From Haliclystus octoradiatus (Eukaryota; Cnidaria; Staurozoa; Stauromedusae; Haliclystidae), in assembly GCA_916610825.1 (NCBI GenBank), contig OU744451.1, positions 23,634,349 through 23,698,348 of the forward strand: a DNA stretch of 64,000 nt, given 5' to 3'. Positions 10,944 to 25,700 of this stretch are shown piece by piece. Every line of letters begins with the position of its first letter. The stretch's first letter is position 1. The notes beneath the pieces were generated by a model, which worked only from the letters and a program-made list of their open reading frames with translations, had not been told where the DNA came from and made no database searches. The position numbers and the translations under genes were made by a program.

Positions 10944-13900
10944 GATCTGAAGGAGACACTTAAAGGAGGCCTGAAGTCTAGTAATTTATCATGGCGCCTG
11001 TCAGCAGCCCGGGTCAGCAGTTTTACATTTGATGCTGTAATTGTTTTATCGGATATTACTTCGAAAATAAAGAAATAATTCAAACAAGTATTGCAAATGT
11101 TTCTGGGTTAGAAATAATTTTTAAAGAATGGAAAGAACTGTTTTTGTTGGCAAAAGAGATAAACATTTTGATTGAGAATAGTATAGTTTGTAATTTGACT
11201 ACTACCGTAAAATCGTTCAGTGTACGAAGATTGAAGAGCGTGAGAAAAGAAGAAGCAGATAATTTCAGAAAATCGAGTTTGAAACCTGGCCCCATATTTC
11301 AAACTTTTTCAAATTTGTTTTTTTCCGTCATTAATTTTGTTGGGCAACGCAGAACTGAATAAATACGTATGCAACAAAATAGATCAAGAAGAGTTTCAAA
11401 AATTACTGGCAATGGAAAGCAAATTTTCTAAATATCACAATAATTATAAAAATATTCGTATTAATACCTTGTTCTTATAAAATGTTTGTACCGACTTCAA
11501 ATTTCACGCCAAAATTTACAAACCTTGTTCTGAAATGCACATTTACCAATTGAAATACAGTATTAATGTATTAATCCGTTGTTTGAAACTTATTACAATT
11601 TTAAAAACAAACTTTCGTGACTGTCGTCGACATTATTTCAGCGAAAAAGTCATATTTATTTGGAACGCTCTTCGAGGATCTCATGATAAATAATTTATTA
11701 CAGTCAAAAGTCAACTTTCAAATGTTTAATCTAAGTAAATATTGCAAAATATATTACTAAATTTCCAACGGCCTTTATTTATGTGCTGCCTCTTATTATG
11801 TGAGGGAATAAGTTTTGACTTAAAACTACTTAAAACTATAATCACCATCTGTACATTTCACATATATTGAGATGTGGAAATATTATTGGTTGGAGAATAA
11901 TATAGAAAATATACATATATAAACACAGATGATATTCATGATTTTATTCCTGTCTTTTTATCTAAATGATATCAAATTTTATTGAATGATATTCAAAATG
12001 AATAGAAATTTCAGCAGCTGTTCATGAATTTCAGTTTCTAAAATACTTGGAATATTTGAAAATAAAAGAAAACAAAAACTATGAACTTTATTATATCTAT
12101 AAAAAATCATTTAGCTATGATTACCTATTTTGATTAAAAGTTTCTTTTTTGAAACATTTTTATGAGAAACTTCCTTTTAAACATAATTTAGATTAAAATT
12201 ATTGCAATTTGCATTCTTTGAAATTTAAATATATTAATTGACCATGTTGATTCAAAACCTGAATTAGTTCCAATTTCAGGCAATCATCAAAAAATGCTAC
12301 AATTGTCCAGCAATTGCTGATTCGGCTTTAGTCATAATATTAAATTCAATAACCACACATTAAACTCAATTTGATTCTTATAGGTAACGCTAATACTACA
12401 TCAAACAAATATGTTAATTATATACAACTTTTTGGATCAACTGTACAATTACAAATAATATCATTTTCAAATTATTATGATCAGGCTATTAATTTCAGAA
12501 AAACGGCCCGAAGCGTTGTCCATAATTAACACATGTGACGTTCTATTGTTTAGGCAATTAAAAATAGAAAATACATTTCGCGAAAACATAATTGAAATCG
12601 ATTTTTATGTTTCATTCGAATTTATGTGTATCATTTTTAACCGTGTTGCTAAATTACAGCCTCGATTACAGCATTATTTCTTTGAAGCTATAACACATCA
12701 TAAAATCAAGTTTTTTATGGTTTTCAAAGTAATGTGATGTGCAAGAGCCCTAGGTACATTCATGTGCCCTTAAATAATCCTATGGGGAAGACCACATAAC
12801 ACCGGCAATATTTCAGACACATTTAAATATCTTACCATAAACTGAGTACTATACAATGTACACATTATAATGAAACGACAGGTTTCTTCTGGGCAACTTG
12901 AAATTCACATGGGATTTTTGTAAAGAATACTGTGACTATTAATTTCATGTTTATTGTTTGAGTAAAATTTCAAATGGAAGAAGGAACATTTTAGTATATT
13001 AGTGATTGGGACTTTATTATAAATAAATTTATGTGAATTATTTGTTGTCCGGAGATACCATGGGTGAAACCTACCCTTTTAAATTTGTAAAGCTCAGTCT
13101 AATGAAAGTCTATGACAAATTTGTTGGAAATATAACGTCAACAAATCTAAGGCTATGAATAAGCAGAGTATTTTGAACAAAGTATTATTTACTCCTTGAA
13201 ATACGCCTTCGAGATGTTGGAAAACTTAAAGTGCTCTAAACAGGCAGAAATAAACCGGTTGAAATGCAACAGGCGTATTAAATGCACCTGCATTATTTTC
13301 GCTCATATACGCCGTTTAGCCACAGCCTATAATAGGAGGTAATTTGCCGGCAGTGTGAAGGAAAGCTTCTGTAAATTAACAAATAAATTTTATGTATATA
13401 AATAGTTTATGAAGACGGTATCAATTCATTCATATTTCATCAAGCAATAATATGCGGTCTCTTTATCCGTATACGGTTTTGTTTTTAAACATATAGGAGA
13501 TTATTATACATGGACTTGTTTTGTCAAGTCAAAAGTCAACTTTTTCTCGATTTAATGAAATGTTTTGCAATGATATGAAAAGGAATTGTTCTCTTATTTC
13601 AAAAAAATTCTTAAAATAAAAATATAAAATATTCAGCGGTCTCTTTATTCGTTGTTACTATAGAAACATTTTAAAATTATGTTTATAATAAACAATATTA
13701 CATTTTAATATTATCATGAAAACAAATCTTATCTAAAAGTTTCAATATCTGTAATATTTTTATAGTGATGTTTTATTTTTTAAATACCCTACTGTCGTTT
13801 TCACATTCTATATAAGATCTTATCTATAATCTTTGAAACACCATCAATTTTTAAGATTATCGTTATGTGCATATATAGTATATCTCATAAATCATATAAC

Positions 13901-14427
13901 AAAGGATTGAACATTAATTGAATCAAATGAGTCTATTATTTTATCAAGAACATGATACTTTTCCCACATAAATATTCTGGGATTCATTTTAAACCTTTTG
14001 ATACAGTCATTATAATCCATATAAAACAATACTTTATCTCTCAAAAGAATTCAGCTTCGAATTCTAAATTCTAAATATCAGCACCAGTCCGCTAAGATCC
14101 GGGACATGTTGGTCGCAAAGTTTGTATTATGAACAGTTTTTCGAATTTCATGAAAATTTGAAATGTGCAGAAACATTTTCTAAACAGAAGTATTTTTTGC
14201 TTGAAATAATAAAAGTTTTTCTTGACATCAGCAAATTTCACTTGAGACAAGAGCCAGACATTTTGTCAAAATAGATAGCAAGATCAAATTTCATATTTCA
14301 AGTAAAAATACTCTTAACATTTATGAATATTTTTAATTTATATTTAGCTTTGTTTTATAATATTGTAAAACGCTGTCTTACTGATCAGACATAGGGCTCA
14401 ATGCAATAAATAAAAAGCGGAGCTTAA

Positions 14428-14842
14428 ATAATAATAATATAATCGGACAGTCATATTTGCTACTTTAAGTTGATTGCGTGATGAATGAATGAATGAATGA
14501 ATGAATGAATGAATGAATGAATGAATGAATGAATGAATGAATGAATGAATGAATGAATGAATGAATGAATGAATGAATGAGTGAATAAATGAATGGACGA
14601 ATGGACGAATGAATGAATGATTTGTTTATTTCTGCATAACAGCATATAAATGTGAATTACATACAGAATTACTTAACATAAATTAAGAAATGATTAAATA
14701 GTTTTACGTAATTAAGAATTTAGACAGATTTTCATGGGAGAGGTATATTTTAAATTTATAAACATTGGGTGCCTGACGTGTTTCGATGATTGCTCCGTCG
14801 TGAAACTTGAAGTAGCAAATATGGCTGTCTGATTCTCTGTCT
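14428..14842. mobile_element. Inverted-repeat element containing a microsatellite
   Basis: The outer arms are inverse copies: TAATCGGACAGTCATATTTG followed by CTACTTTAAG on the left, and CTTGAAGTAGCAAATATGGC followed by TGTCTGATT on the right. The interior holds the GAAT microsatellite. It is related to elements at 18248-18470 and 18917-19101. Confidence 0.6.
14482..14622 (+). repeat. (GAAT)n microsatellite
   Basis: About 25 nearly perfect tandem ATGA/GAAT units, becoming imperfect towards the 3' side. Read backwards it gives a spurious open frame of HSFI repeats. Confidence 0.97.
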
Positions 14843-16320
14843 ATTATTATTGGCTTTGTATTATAAATTCACAGTTTAATTCAATTAAATAACACAAAAA
14901 ATTCAAATTTTGTTACAAGTTTCTAATTAAAGTTGGAACATTTTGAATCGGTTTTCTTTTCAAGTCAATTTTAGAATTCAAATTTAAATTCAAAGTTCAA
15001 AAACCAAACAAAAATGTAAAATGTGAATCGTCAATTCCTATTCAATTGTAATTTGTAATATATATGTGGTACTGTACTGCATCGTACAATCCTATATTCA
15101 ATATTGTGTAATTAAAAATAGTCAAAGTAAAAGTTAAACTGGTTACAGAGTTTCTGCAATTTTCTATTATTTTAGTAAGTATTTTAGTTTTCACTTGTGT
15201 TTACAATTATATATTTGAATATTTCAAAGGTTTTACTTATTCATTTTTAACACTTCTATTTAATAATGAAGAAAATAATGATTGTGATGATTCATCGAAT
15301 TTAGAGAAAATAAAGTTCTTATAGTTAAAATTGAGAAAGTACTGTGTAAAATGTTATGATAATTGCTTTTGAAGCGGAACATCTCTTGGTGCAGCAATTT
15401 AAAAAATTTCTGCCATATGCTCAAAAACGGTAATAATTAAAGATCTTTACGTAAATAAATTCATTGAATTACAGTATTCCCGAAATGGTATCTTGAAATA
15501 GTTCATACGGTACTTCGAATTAGATTCTTTTTAAAAACCGTTTCACCTCTATTATTTCCAAATATATTTAGCTTTGTTTTTAATCAGAATCAAGCAGAAT
15601 ATATATGCTATCATTATATCGTTATATACGGTAACAACTATTTGTAATTAGCACAAGTATATATTCAAATACTTTCCTAACTAATAGAAAATTCCAGAAG
15701 CTCTTGATATGTTAATTGAAAATTTTAATTTTCGTAACAGTTTTCATGATACAGCATTTCCTCTAAGGATTGGAAATATCTCTATAGGCTAGTTAGTAGT
15801 TACCATAGTTACTGTTGTCACTGATATCGATCTCATACTGTAAATATTCTTCATGATGTAACTTTACCCTCAAGGGCAAGCAATTTTTATGTATATATAT
15901 ATATATATATATATATCTTAATTAATAATAAAGAAACATTCACTTGAGAACGGCTGAAGTCAATCAGTCGAAAAGCTGTGTAAACTTAGTTGTGTTGACA
16001 TTTTGTACCGAACTTATCTCCAAGAAGATTCTGATAAATAAAGTTTTTTAATACCAGTTAAATTTTTACTTTAACAATTTTATCTTAATTTTAAATAGCA
16101 CGACATATCTTATCTTATAAATTGTTCATGATAAAATAGGCCAGCTTGAATTTAGGATAGATGTTGCAGCTGCAAATGAAATGTCAATGAATTCAGTAAT
16201 TTAGAGATAGAAGATCAAACGCAAGCACACAATAAACCGAAACACACTGTGAAGTTAAAAAAAAATACGTAAATAAAAAAGAAAATACTTTACAATTATG
16301 GTTATATAGATGTAACAAAC

Positions 16321-16720
16321 ATGTTGAAGCAAATTTTACAACACATTCTTATACTATTATTATTATTTGATATATTTTCATGTGAAATTATTATTAATTC
16401 AGATACTTTAACAATTATTCAAAATAGTCAAATTATTATATTAGGAGTAGCGCAACAAGAAACATTTATTTGTCATAATAAACTAACATGGAAATATGAA
16501 ATAGCTCAGTTTTATCTTACAACTAATTTACAACGAAATATTTTTACTAATCCCGTTGATAAAATTATATTTGTTGGTAGTCGATCTGTTAGAATTACAT
16601 CTAATGACGATTTAGAAATCAAATCAACAATTAATTTGAATGGCAAATCTTTAGATCTACTTGATGGTTCGCAAAATATTGGTGGATATGCTTTGAGAAA
16701 GAGAAGTTGCTGTGTAGTTG
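16321..16720 (+). CDS. Receptor exon 1: start codon, signal peptide, N-terminal region
   Basis: ATG at 16321 has A at -3 and an in-frame TAA upstream at 16270, so this is the likely start. Residues 1-20 form a signal peptide (LILLLLFDIFS then Cys). Residues 21-100 are unrecognised. From about 100 (RSVRITSNDDLEI) short beta-strand-like repeats begin (INLNGKSLDLLDG). The exon ends in phase 1 before gtaagt. 5' UTR extent and promoter are not evident. Confidence 0.85.
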
Positions 16721-19700
16721 GTAAGTTTCATTTTTCTATCTATTCACATTGCCATAATTTATACTGACGTAATTGCATACTCAGACGTTTTTTGTGCTTA
16801 AGATAAGAAAACAATTTCTCAAAATTTACGCACTTTTTCTAACTTCCATTGCGTTTCGACGGGATCGCTCAAATTCAACTTCAACAACTCAAATATATCC
16901 TTAAAAAATTTTCAGGTCATTCAACAGATATCCCAAATCGAAAATTTTAAAGGGACATAAATACCCTAAAACGTTTTGAGAACCAAAAACATAATTTGAG
17001 ACCAAAAGTCAAAAAAGTATACTTCAAAAACAGCAAAGAAACCCTAATATTTTCCTCAAAATTGTGTCCATATAGCTCTAAATATTTTCTTATTTTAATT
17101 AAGTAAAATCTCAAATTAATAAAATATATCTACAATGGATTTTGAACCAAATATTTCCCTTTGTAGCTGTAATTAGCAATACCTATTATTACAGATACCA
17201 TCCATTTTATAAATTAACAAAATCATTATCAATTTAAGGTAGAAATTTAAAGAATATATGAAAAATGAATTTTGATTCAGAAAATTTCAATAATCTTTTG
17301 GTCAAGAATTTACATCTTGTTTGACAGAACAACCCAAGATCATGTTTTTTTAATCCAAGAAAATTTTCCTTTTTCCAGTGATATCGCATATTTTCTTATT
17401 TTGAGAAAACGTTCTTACGAATATAAAAAACTACCTTGGCATATAGATATCGTTAAGAGCATATCATCTTTATTTTCAAAAATCTATAATATCAATGCTT
17501 CATTCTACTTTTTACCCTAGTTAGCAATAGTGCAAATGTCGCTATATAGGGTTGGTTATTCAATTGTAATGTAATGTAATCATTTGATATTAATTTGAAT
17601 AATTCCAAGTAATACGTATCTAAACATTTATTTCAACTTTTAGCCAACTAGGAAGAAACGTTGTTACCACGTCGGATTGAATTGGATTAGCGATTAGATT
17701 CTTGAAAATTTAAAAACAAATTAAAAACATTCTTAGACTCACTATTGACGATGTCTTTGTATAAGATGAGAAAAAATACTGTAAATAATATTATTAGATA
17801 TACATTATCAGCGTGAAATTAAGAAATTAATAGAAAAAACAATGGGAACAAAAGTTTATTTGGAACAACGTTTCTGTTATCAACATAAGGCATTTTCAAG
17901 TTAAAAGTTCACTTTTGAAGATACCTTTTTATAAGATAAGAAAAGATATGTATATTAGATGTACGATAAATAATATTAATAGGTATACATTTTCAACAAA
18001 AAATTAAAAATTAGTAACAAACATCAATGGGATCAAAATTATTTGGAACAACGTTTCGGTTATCAACATATAAGCCATTTTCAAGTTAAAAATTATAAGA
18101 AAATTAGGACTATTTATCACACAACGCATGACTATTACAATCAACATTACAATTTATAAACTATTATAATATGGTGTAAGTAGTCTTACTGATCGAACAT
18201 AGGGCTCAATGCTATACAGCAGAGCTTTAAATTATATATTAAATATGAAGTCAAAAATCAGACAATCATGTTTACTTCTCAAAGTTTCACGTCCAAGGCG
18301 ATCATCAGGCAATCTATTCAATAAAAATTATACCCAATACCTTCCTTACTATATTCAAAGTATACGTTCCTAAGGTATGGTGTATAATTTTTATTGAGTA
18401 GATTGCCTGATGATCGCCTTGGCGTTAAACTTTGATTAGCAAACATGATTGTCTGATTTCTGACTTTATAAACATTGTTCCTAATAAATTATATTTGCCG
18501 TTGATTGAATTGTTTTACTAAGACGCTTTTTTCAAATTTTAAAATATTTTAAGAAAATAATTTTATGCTAAACCCTTTGACTTTGGAGATTTTGCCGAGT
18601 ATATGAATCATACCAGAAGGTGGACATATATATCCGGAAAATCAGGTTCTAGAACACAACAATCACCTTTCCATGTGATCTAGTAAACTCGGACCATAGG
18701 ATAGTTAATCGAATTGACTGCAGACAGTTAAATGACATTTGTGATTACAATTAGTTAACATTGATTGTGACTCATTTGCGAAATGAAATTATTATCAGGA
18801 CATAATCAGTAAAACTTTTTGCCACCAACAATATATGATTTAAAGATAATGTAAAGCACGTTCACAGATTCGTGAATTTAATTTCATTCTATTTCATTTA
18901 TATATATATATATATAGATAAATGAATAAAATAAGCCAAAAAATAGACATACAAATTCTCGCTATACTCAGAGGTTCACGCCATAAGCGATCATCAGAAA
19001 TGTATAAGCAAAGATACATGCCTTATGATCGCTGTTTATGGCATGAAACTCGTAGTAGCGATAATTTACATGTCTCCCTTTTGACTCATTTTATCTATTT
19101 ATTATATTAAAGCATTGGTATATTTATCATTGAACATCATACCTGTTCAATTATAATTTATACAAGTGATAGATATACCATTGTTATCATGTTGTTATAG
19201 ACAAGCATCGGCGGCCTGTCTATAAGGAATCGTTATGCTGACACATGTAAATATTTAGATGGAGATAAATTTAATAACATATTATAAATCTTTCTTATTT
19301 TGCATTGCAAAATTTTAGATTTGATTGTGTTCACATGCACACGTTGTCGATTATGTACGAAATAAACACTGCTACAAAAACTTAGATTTTCCTAAAACAC
19401 TACTCTTAACCCGGTCGTCACATGGCAAAATGTTTCAGAGATCAGTCGCATGTTAGTGTTTTGTCTGGCATTGCTTTTGAATTAAAACTGCCAACTTGCA
19501 CTACTTTTATTATAATAACATAGATGTAGTGTATAAGAACACTCAAAAATTTGCTAAAAATTTAAAAACAAATTCATTTCGTTCGTGGTTCATTATTTTT
19601 CAAATTAATTTTGGAATTGAAATTGAATTATCTTAACAAAAACACAGAACAAAGACGGCAGGTTTCTCCGGGCAATTTGAAAGTCATATAGAAATGTTCA

Positions 19701-22700
19701 GTAATATGAAGAAAACAATTCCTCTTTCTTGTTTCAGTTAAATTTTATTGTAAACACTTCAAAAATCCAATTCATGTTTCTTGATTCATGGTCAAAGCTT
19801 TCTTGACATTTTGAGAAACTGCAGCGAATGCAATTTTGCGAATGCATAGAAGAATGAAGAAAAGACCAAATATATGTTATTAGAGAGCTCTGTTGGTCAG
19901 TTCAACTATTTATTGACTAAAACAAGAACGGAAAAGTATATTTGGTATTTTTATGAACACTTTTATGTGATATTTAAGCCGCCCGGAGAATCTTTATCTG
20001 TGGTGTTTTGTCTATTACTGGGTCTTAAAATAAAAACGTATCTGCCAAAATATGTTTATTGGTTATGTGGTTTTGGGTATTTGGCAAAACTTGAAAACCT
20101 TAATTTGATTATATTAAGTAACAAGGAAAGATATATTTTTAAGCTTGTCTGAGCCCCTTTCATAAATGCTCATTAAGCCACAAACCTTGAATTTTATGCT
20201 TACAGCTCTTTAATCATATTAAAAATATTAATAATACTGTCACGGTTTATTACATTATACGGAAAAATTAATCATATAGATGCAGTTTTAATCCTTATAA
20301 ATTTTTTTTTATATAAGAAACCTGGTTACAAACGGTTACAAATTACAAAAACTGGTACAGTGAAACCTGTATATAACAGCCAACTACGAGAGGTAGATAA
20401 ATCGACCATTATAGACAGATGGCCTGTATATACAGGTTTAATTCAATAGAAATACTATTTTAGACATTGCAAGAGTGACCACTATAGACAGGTGGCCGAT
20501 ATATGGAGGTGACCGTTATAACAGGTTCAACTGTACCAATATTTGGCGACCATACTGTAATGAGTTATTGCTATATGAGGTTGGCATTACATATAATAAT
20601 ATTTTCTCTAATTTCCTGTGTTTAAATATAATGTTGTTTAATTTATAATTAAGCATTTTATTTATAAGATAATCGCAGCAGAAAATGTGCAATTACAAAA
20701 GTACAAAACATAATATTGTTTTTTTTTTGGAGAAAATGATTTCTGTTATTCAGAAGTAGAACTTTTTAATTTGTATTGTAACCCATCCAAAATTAGAAAT
20801 TAGAAAATTGGCTATAAATTCCATTTTTAAACTTATATTTATTAGCGGTAACAATATAAAAGTATTTGATATACATCAAAACGTCTGTGGTTCTTCAGCT
20901 TCAAAAAGAATGATAAATATACTTTTTAAATATTGGATACAATATATATAGCATTCAACGATGACGTCACTCTATTTATTATTTATTTACAAGGTGCTGG
21001 CCCAGGCAGATCATTTCTGAATCACGGTGGAGGTCACGGTGGTAAAGGTGGTGGATATATGAAAGATTGGAGTACAGGGGAAATATATGGTGGTTCGTAT
21101 GGTTCATGGATTCATCTAGTTGGTGGTAGTACAGGTATCAATGTTTACCGTGATAATGATCTAGAGTAGATGATTGTTGTGATGCTGTAATGTTACTCGT
21201 ATATCAAAATAGAGAAATATTATCATCTGGAATTTAGTTTTTATTGCAAGCACTGCTTTGACGGATCACAGCTGTAGATTACAAATATTGCAATAAAATA
21301 TATGAAAGATTGTTTATTGAGTTTTGACTATAGAGAATAATGAACTCTCAAATCATAAATTATTTGTTGTTGTTTTATATTATCAAGCCACACGCTACCA
21401 GACACTAGACATGACACCAAATCAGATATTATACCGCTTATATTATATATTATATTTTATTGTATTATATTATACCAGCTGACTGAGAAACCCACATTAA
21501 TTTGTAATTCCTTAACCAATATACATCAGATATCAAGCCTGTTTAAGGCTGTGAGGTCATGAACTTAAAATTTTGTGTGAGCTGCTAAATACGTTTCTAT
21601 CCCTGCTATACGTAAATACATTCTCCAGTATGAGACGATACAGAGTTATTGCTATATGGCTACATTTTAATAATATTGCTGTTAATTGTACAGTCAAGCA
21701 ATGAGCACAAATTGTGCTTTTGTTTATCTGGAGACAGTAACCAAATTTACATAAAATTGAATATTAACAATTAAAATTGGTGCACTGACGAGGCATCGAA
21801 CCTCCGCCTTCTGCACAAAAAGCAGACACTCTATCCATCCACTGAGCTAAAACAGCCGCTGAAATTATTTCTGACATTAATTCTCGTACCATTGAGTCTA
21901 AAATTAAAAAATTATTTGATTCTATTGATTAATCAATCTCTAGCTCAATCGCTATCCTTTATAATTAAATGGATTAATTAGAAAGAAATAGTGACAACAA
22001 ATAAGTTATCTGAGCCCCGGATCTAAACAGAAAACAATTATCTATAAGAAAACAAGGAAAGACTAAACGGTAATACACGTACGGCTGAGCTTAGTACAAT
22101 AGCTCCTGATCGGGTTTTTGTTTGCCATTTCTGCCTGAAAGATAGGCGTAGCATTTGGGAGCTTCAGTACAGTAATATATGCCAAATTGCACGATTTTAC
22201 AATTTTTAATCTCAAAATTGCCCAAAAAATGAGAGAAAAATGTGTTTATTGGGGACACTCACCGGCCACCTCACCCTCAGGATACGGCCGAGGTAATACA
22301 TTCTCCTTAAATTTGAGGCGATTTTAGTACCAAAAGTTTCATAAAAAAGTTTCTTCAAATCAATTCGATACCATTATACAGTATTTTAATGTCATGTTTT
22401 TAGCTTTGCAAGAAATTAATTGAGAACACTATACATGCTAACATTTTAAATGTTTTAAATGTGATTCCAACCTATAAGATTTATATTTACAAGGAATATT
22501 TATTAATATTCAGAGCTGAAAACTGTAAAGAGGAAAATAAATCCCTAACTATATATGAACACAAGTAGCAGACAAGTACATGTTTCTGGCCGTTAGTCTT
22601 CATCAGTACTGCTCAGTGAGTGAACAAGGAACTGACTTCATGTGACTGACTATGAACACAACTACACAAGGAACTGACTTCATGTGACTGACTATGAACA

Positions 22701-25700
22701 CAACTACACAAGGAACTGACTTCATGTGACTGACTATGAACACAACTACACAAGGAACTGACTTCATGTCACTGACTATGAACACAACTACACAAGGAAC
22801 TGACTTCATGTCACTGACTATGAACACAACTACACAAGTATATAGGACATGTGCTATATGACATCTGATTTCTAGTCAGTATGGTAAATCAACTGTAATT
22901 TAAATATGTATTTCGTTTTTAAGATAAACTTCGACTTCTTAAATAGTATTAAAGAAGCACTATAAGAATCTTAAATGTTTAAAGGCTTATTACAGTAAAA
23001 GTTGTCCATAACGGCAACCCTATAGGGATTTTCCAAATGTAGTTTATAAGCAATGTGCCGTTATATCAAATGATTTATAAGAAGAAAGATACCAAACATC
23101 ACTAGGAACATCAGTTCAAAAAGTCAGCACTTTATAAATAATAATCCGCTGTAGCAATTGACATAATAAACAGTTTTTAATTTGGAAACAAAAATAGTGA
23201 GAAAAGCTTTTGACAATCTGTCCATTCACCTTAATTTCAACTTTGAGGTGGTTAACTAATTTTTAAATCTTCTTACAAAAAAATGCAAATGATTATTTAT
23301 TTATAACATTGACTTTAATTACACTATTTTGATATATTGAATCCGATTATAATCCAATCTTCTTTTTTAATCTTGTTACAGGTGCAACTGTTTATAATTC
23401 TGATCCTGGATCGGGGGGTGGAGCTTTGGAATTAATTGTTAAAGGAAAATTGACAATTGGTAAATTTAATGTGTTTAAATGTATGTCAATAATATGCGGC
23501 ATTGGTGTAGTGGCTAAAGCGTTGGACCACGGCCCGCAGGGTCTCGGGTTCAATCCCTGGCAGAAGCACTATAGGTTTGGGTGAGGAAGGGCATGCAACT
23601 ATTAAAAGCACACAAGCTTCAAAATACTAACAAATTAACCAACCACCCCGGTGAAAAAAAGCTGCAAACTACCCAATAGGTGTGGGTAAATGATAAATCC
23701 AAAAAAACAAAAATAGATACATTTGATATTTTATTTCAATATTTCAATTTGTTTATTACTGCATGTGTAACATTAACCGACACTTTAACATTAGTTAATT
23801 GCAATTTAAAAATTAATGAAACCAAAAGTGTGCTATTCTGAATGTATTTGATAGGAATAAGAGTAGTACGAGGCAGTAAATACAACGTGATAATAGTATA
23901 TGCAATATTATTAAACGGTAAGAAGATAAGTAATATCAGTAAGTCAACGTCATTAGACACGTGCGTGTATTCTAGCTCGAGGGCGTATCTGAATAGGTTA
24001 TATAAGAGAGGCTACATGTAATTGAGACAATAATCCCACAAAAATGTATCTGATAAATGTGTTTTTGAATACAGTCGAATTTGCTTAATAAACCCCCTCC
24101 CCTTTGGTATCGATAAAAAATTCGACATTAAGCGAGGTAGGAATATGAGAGTTTGTATATGGAGAATATGGAGAATGGAAAATTAGAATAGGTTATATGT
24201 AGGAATATTAAGCAGGGTGAGACATTAAAAAGGGGATATTAACAAAGTTCAACTGCAGAATCTATAACTGTTTTCCAATTTTGTTGGAAATATTTTATTT
24301 GTTATTGTCGTAATTTTTATCAACATTATTATTTAAGGGGTTTAAAATTTACTAAGTTACTAATCTTACTATCATCTTTGTTTGCAAAAGCTTCGAATTC
24401 TAGTGATTTCTTGAGATAGTAGTGTATATTATAGCCAATCATATTCTTACTGAGTTTATTTCTATTGTGGAATGAAAATAAATAATTAACGCTTCATTTG
24501 ATACGTTCGTAAGTCTTTAATGTCATACAATTATTGTCCATTAGTAATTCATTGGTTTTTGGGAATACTATTAATAAAATGTCAAGAGGACTTCTGGCAA
24601 ATTAAACTTGCGTGTTTTTAATTCTCAATTTAAAATCTGTATTGAATGTGGTTTTAAATGAGACAAAATGATCTTGAAACATCTGTTTGATTATTAGCTC
24701 TGTCATCTCTTGTTCTTTTTTACTTGAAATCTATCAATTTTTAAAAACGGTTAATTTCTGTTATTTATATATAACCTGATGTTTTCCACGTGTGTTTGAA
24801 ATTTGACATTTTATCAATTAAAGCAATCAATAGCAGTATATTTTTTGATATGTTATTGTATTTCAAATTTATTGAATATAATCTATATAGTAACTAACAC
24901 GGAAATATTTATTCACAATACTCAAGTGAAGATATAAATCTGCCTCCGGTTTAAGTATTCATTGCGCCTAAACTCCTATGTACGAATGTCTGCATGTTTG
25001 ACTATCCTCATTCCATCCCGGGGTCCCTCAATTTTGCGCGGGGTTTCAGCGAGGGCCTAATAAAGCTTGAGTTTAAAAACTGTTCCATTAACTAAAAATA
25101 TCGGATGTATCCAATCACAGCGCATCTTATTGTCGCTTAACTATTTGCCATATTTTTGGTTTATCGCAGAGTTTTCAAACTCCAATTTTAATAGCCCTCA
25201 ACTCTCTCACTGTTCAAAGTCTTGGTGCAAGTCAACTCTCACTGTATGGAAAAGACCGCGTGGAAAAGAGGACAGGGATGATTTTCTATCAAGATAGCCA
25301 TTTCTTAAATAAGTAGCATTAACTACCATGTGAAATAAGGGTCCTTTTGGCCTGTGAATAGTTCTGTGTGAACTCTTCTGTGTTGTATCTATCTATTGTA
25401 CGCAATAGATAGATATTAAATCTATTTTGTCCCAATGTAAACGAGCAATCCTGGCTCATATTGGCAAATGCAGGGTCGCTCTTCAATCAAAGCTATACAT
25501 CGTTGTTTGTGACAAAAAATCGAATTCTCAAATTGATATTTACTTTGATAGAATCAAAACACCAGATAAATTAATTGTTTATGGAACAGATTATCATAAC
25601 ACCTCCTTGGGGGATAACCTAGTTTTTAATAGGGAATTTGTTTGGCCTAGTGGCCTAGATAACTAATTCCAATTTGTTTCATTTACTTTGTTCTAAAAAT

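Larger units (their letters stand above)
7060..16320. other. Intergenic region between Piezo and the adhesion GPCR
   Basis: No open reading frame here resembles a known protein or carries splice-consistent coding structure. The longest one (158 codons on the minus strand at 9072-9548) has no recognisable domain. The region holds inverted-repeat elements (9736-9924, 10698-10943, 14428-14842), a GAAT microsatellite, a short (TA)n near 15894-15917, and otherwise AT-rich sequence. Piezo 3' UTR and poly(A) signals should lie at its start and the receptor promoter at its end; neither shows a clear motif. Confidence 0.6.
16721..20993 (+). other. Receptor intron 1
   Basis: The 4.3-kb intron is AT-rich and holds a tandem pair of foldback-element units (17754-18095), two palindromic elements (18248-18470 and 18917-19101) and a pogo-like MITE (20356-20535). 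Otherwise nothing recognisable. An alternative short exon cannot be excluded. Confidence 0.6.

Noticed and set aside
14460..14645. Open frame of repeated HSFI residues on the minus strand
   Set aside because: It is the GAAT microsatellite read in reverse.
22622..22838. Regular repeats as a possible CRISPR array
   Set aside because: Units are contiguous tandem copies without unique spacers, in an animal genome; a minisatellite.
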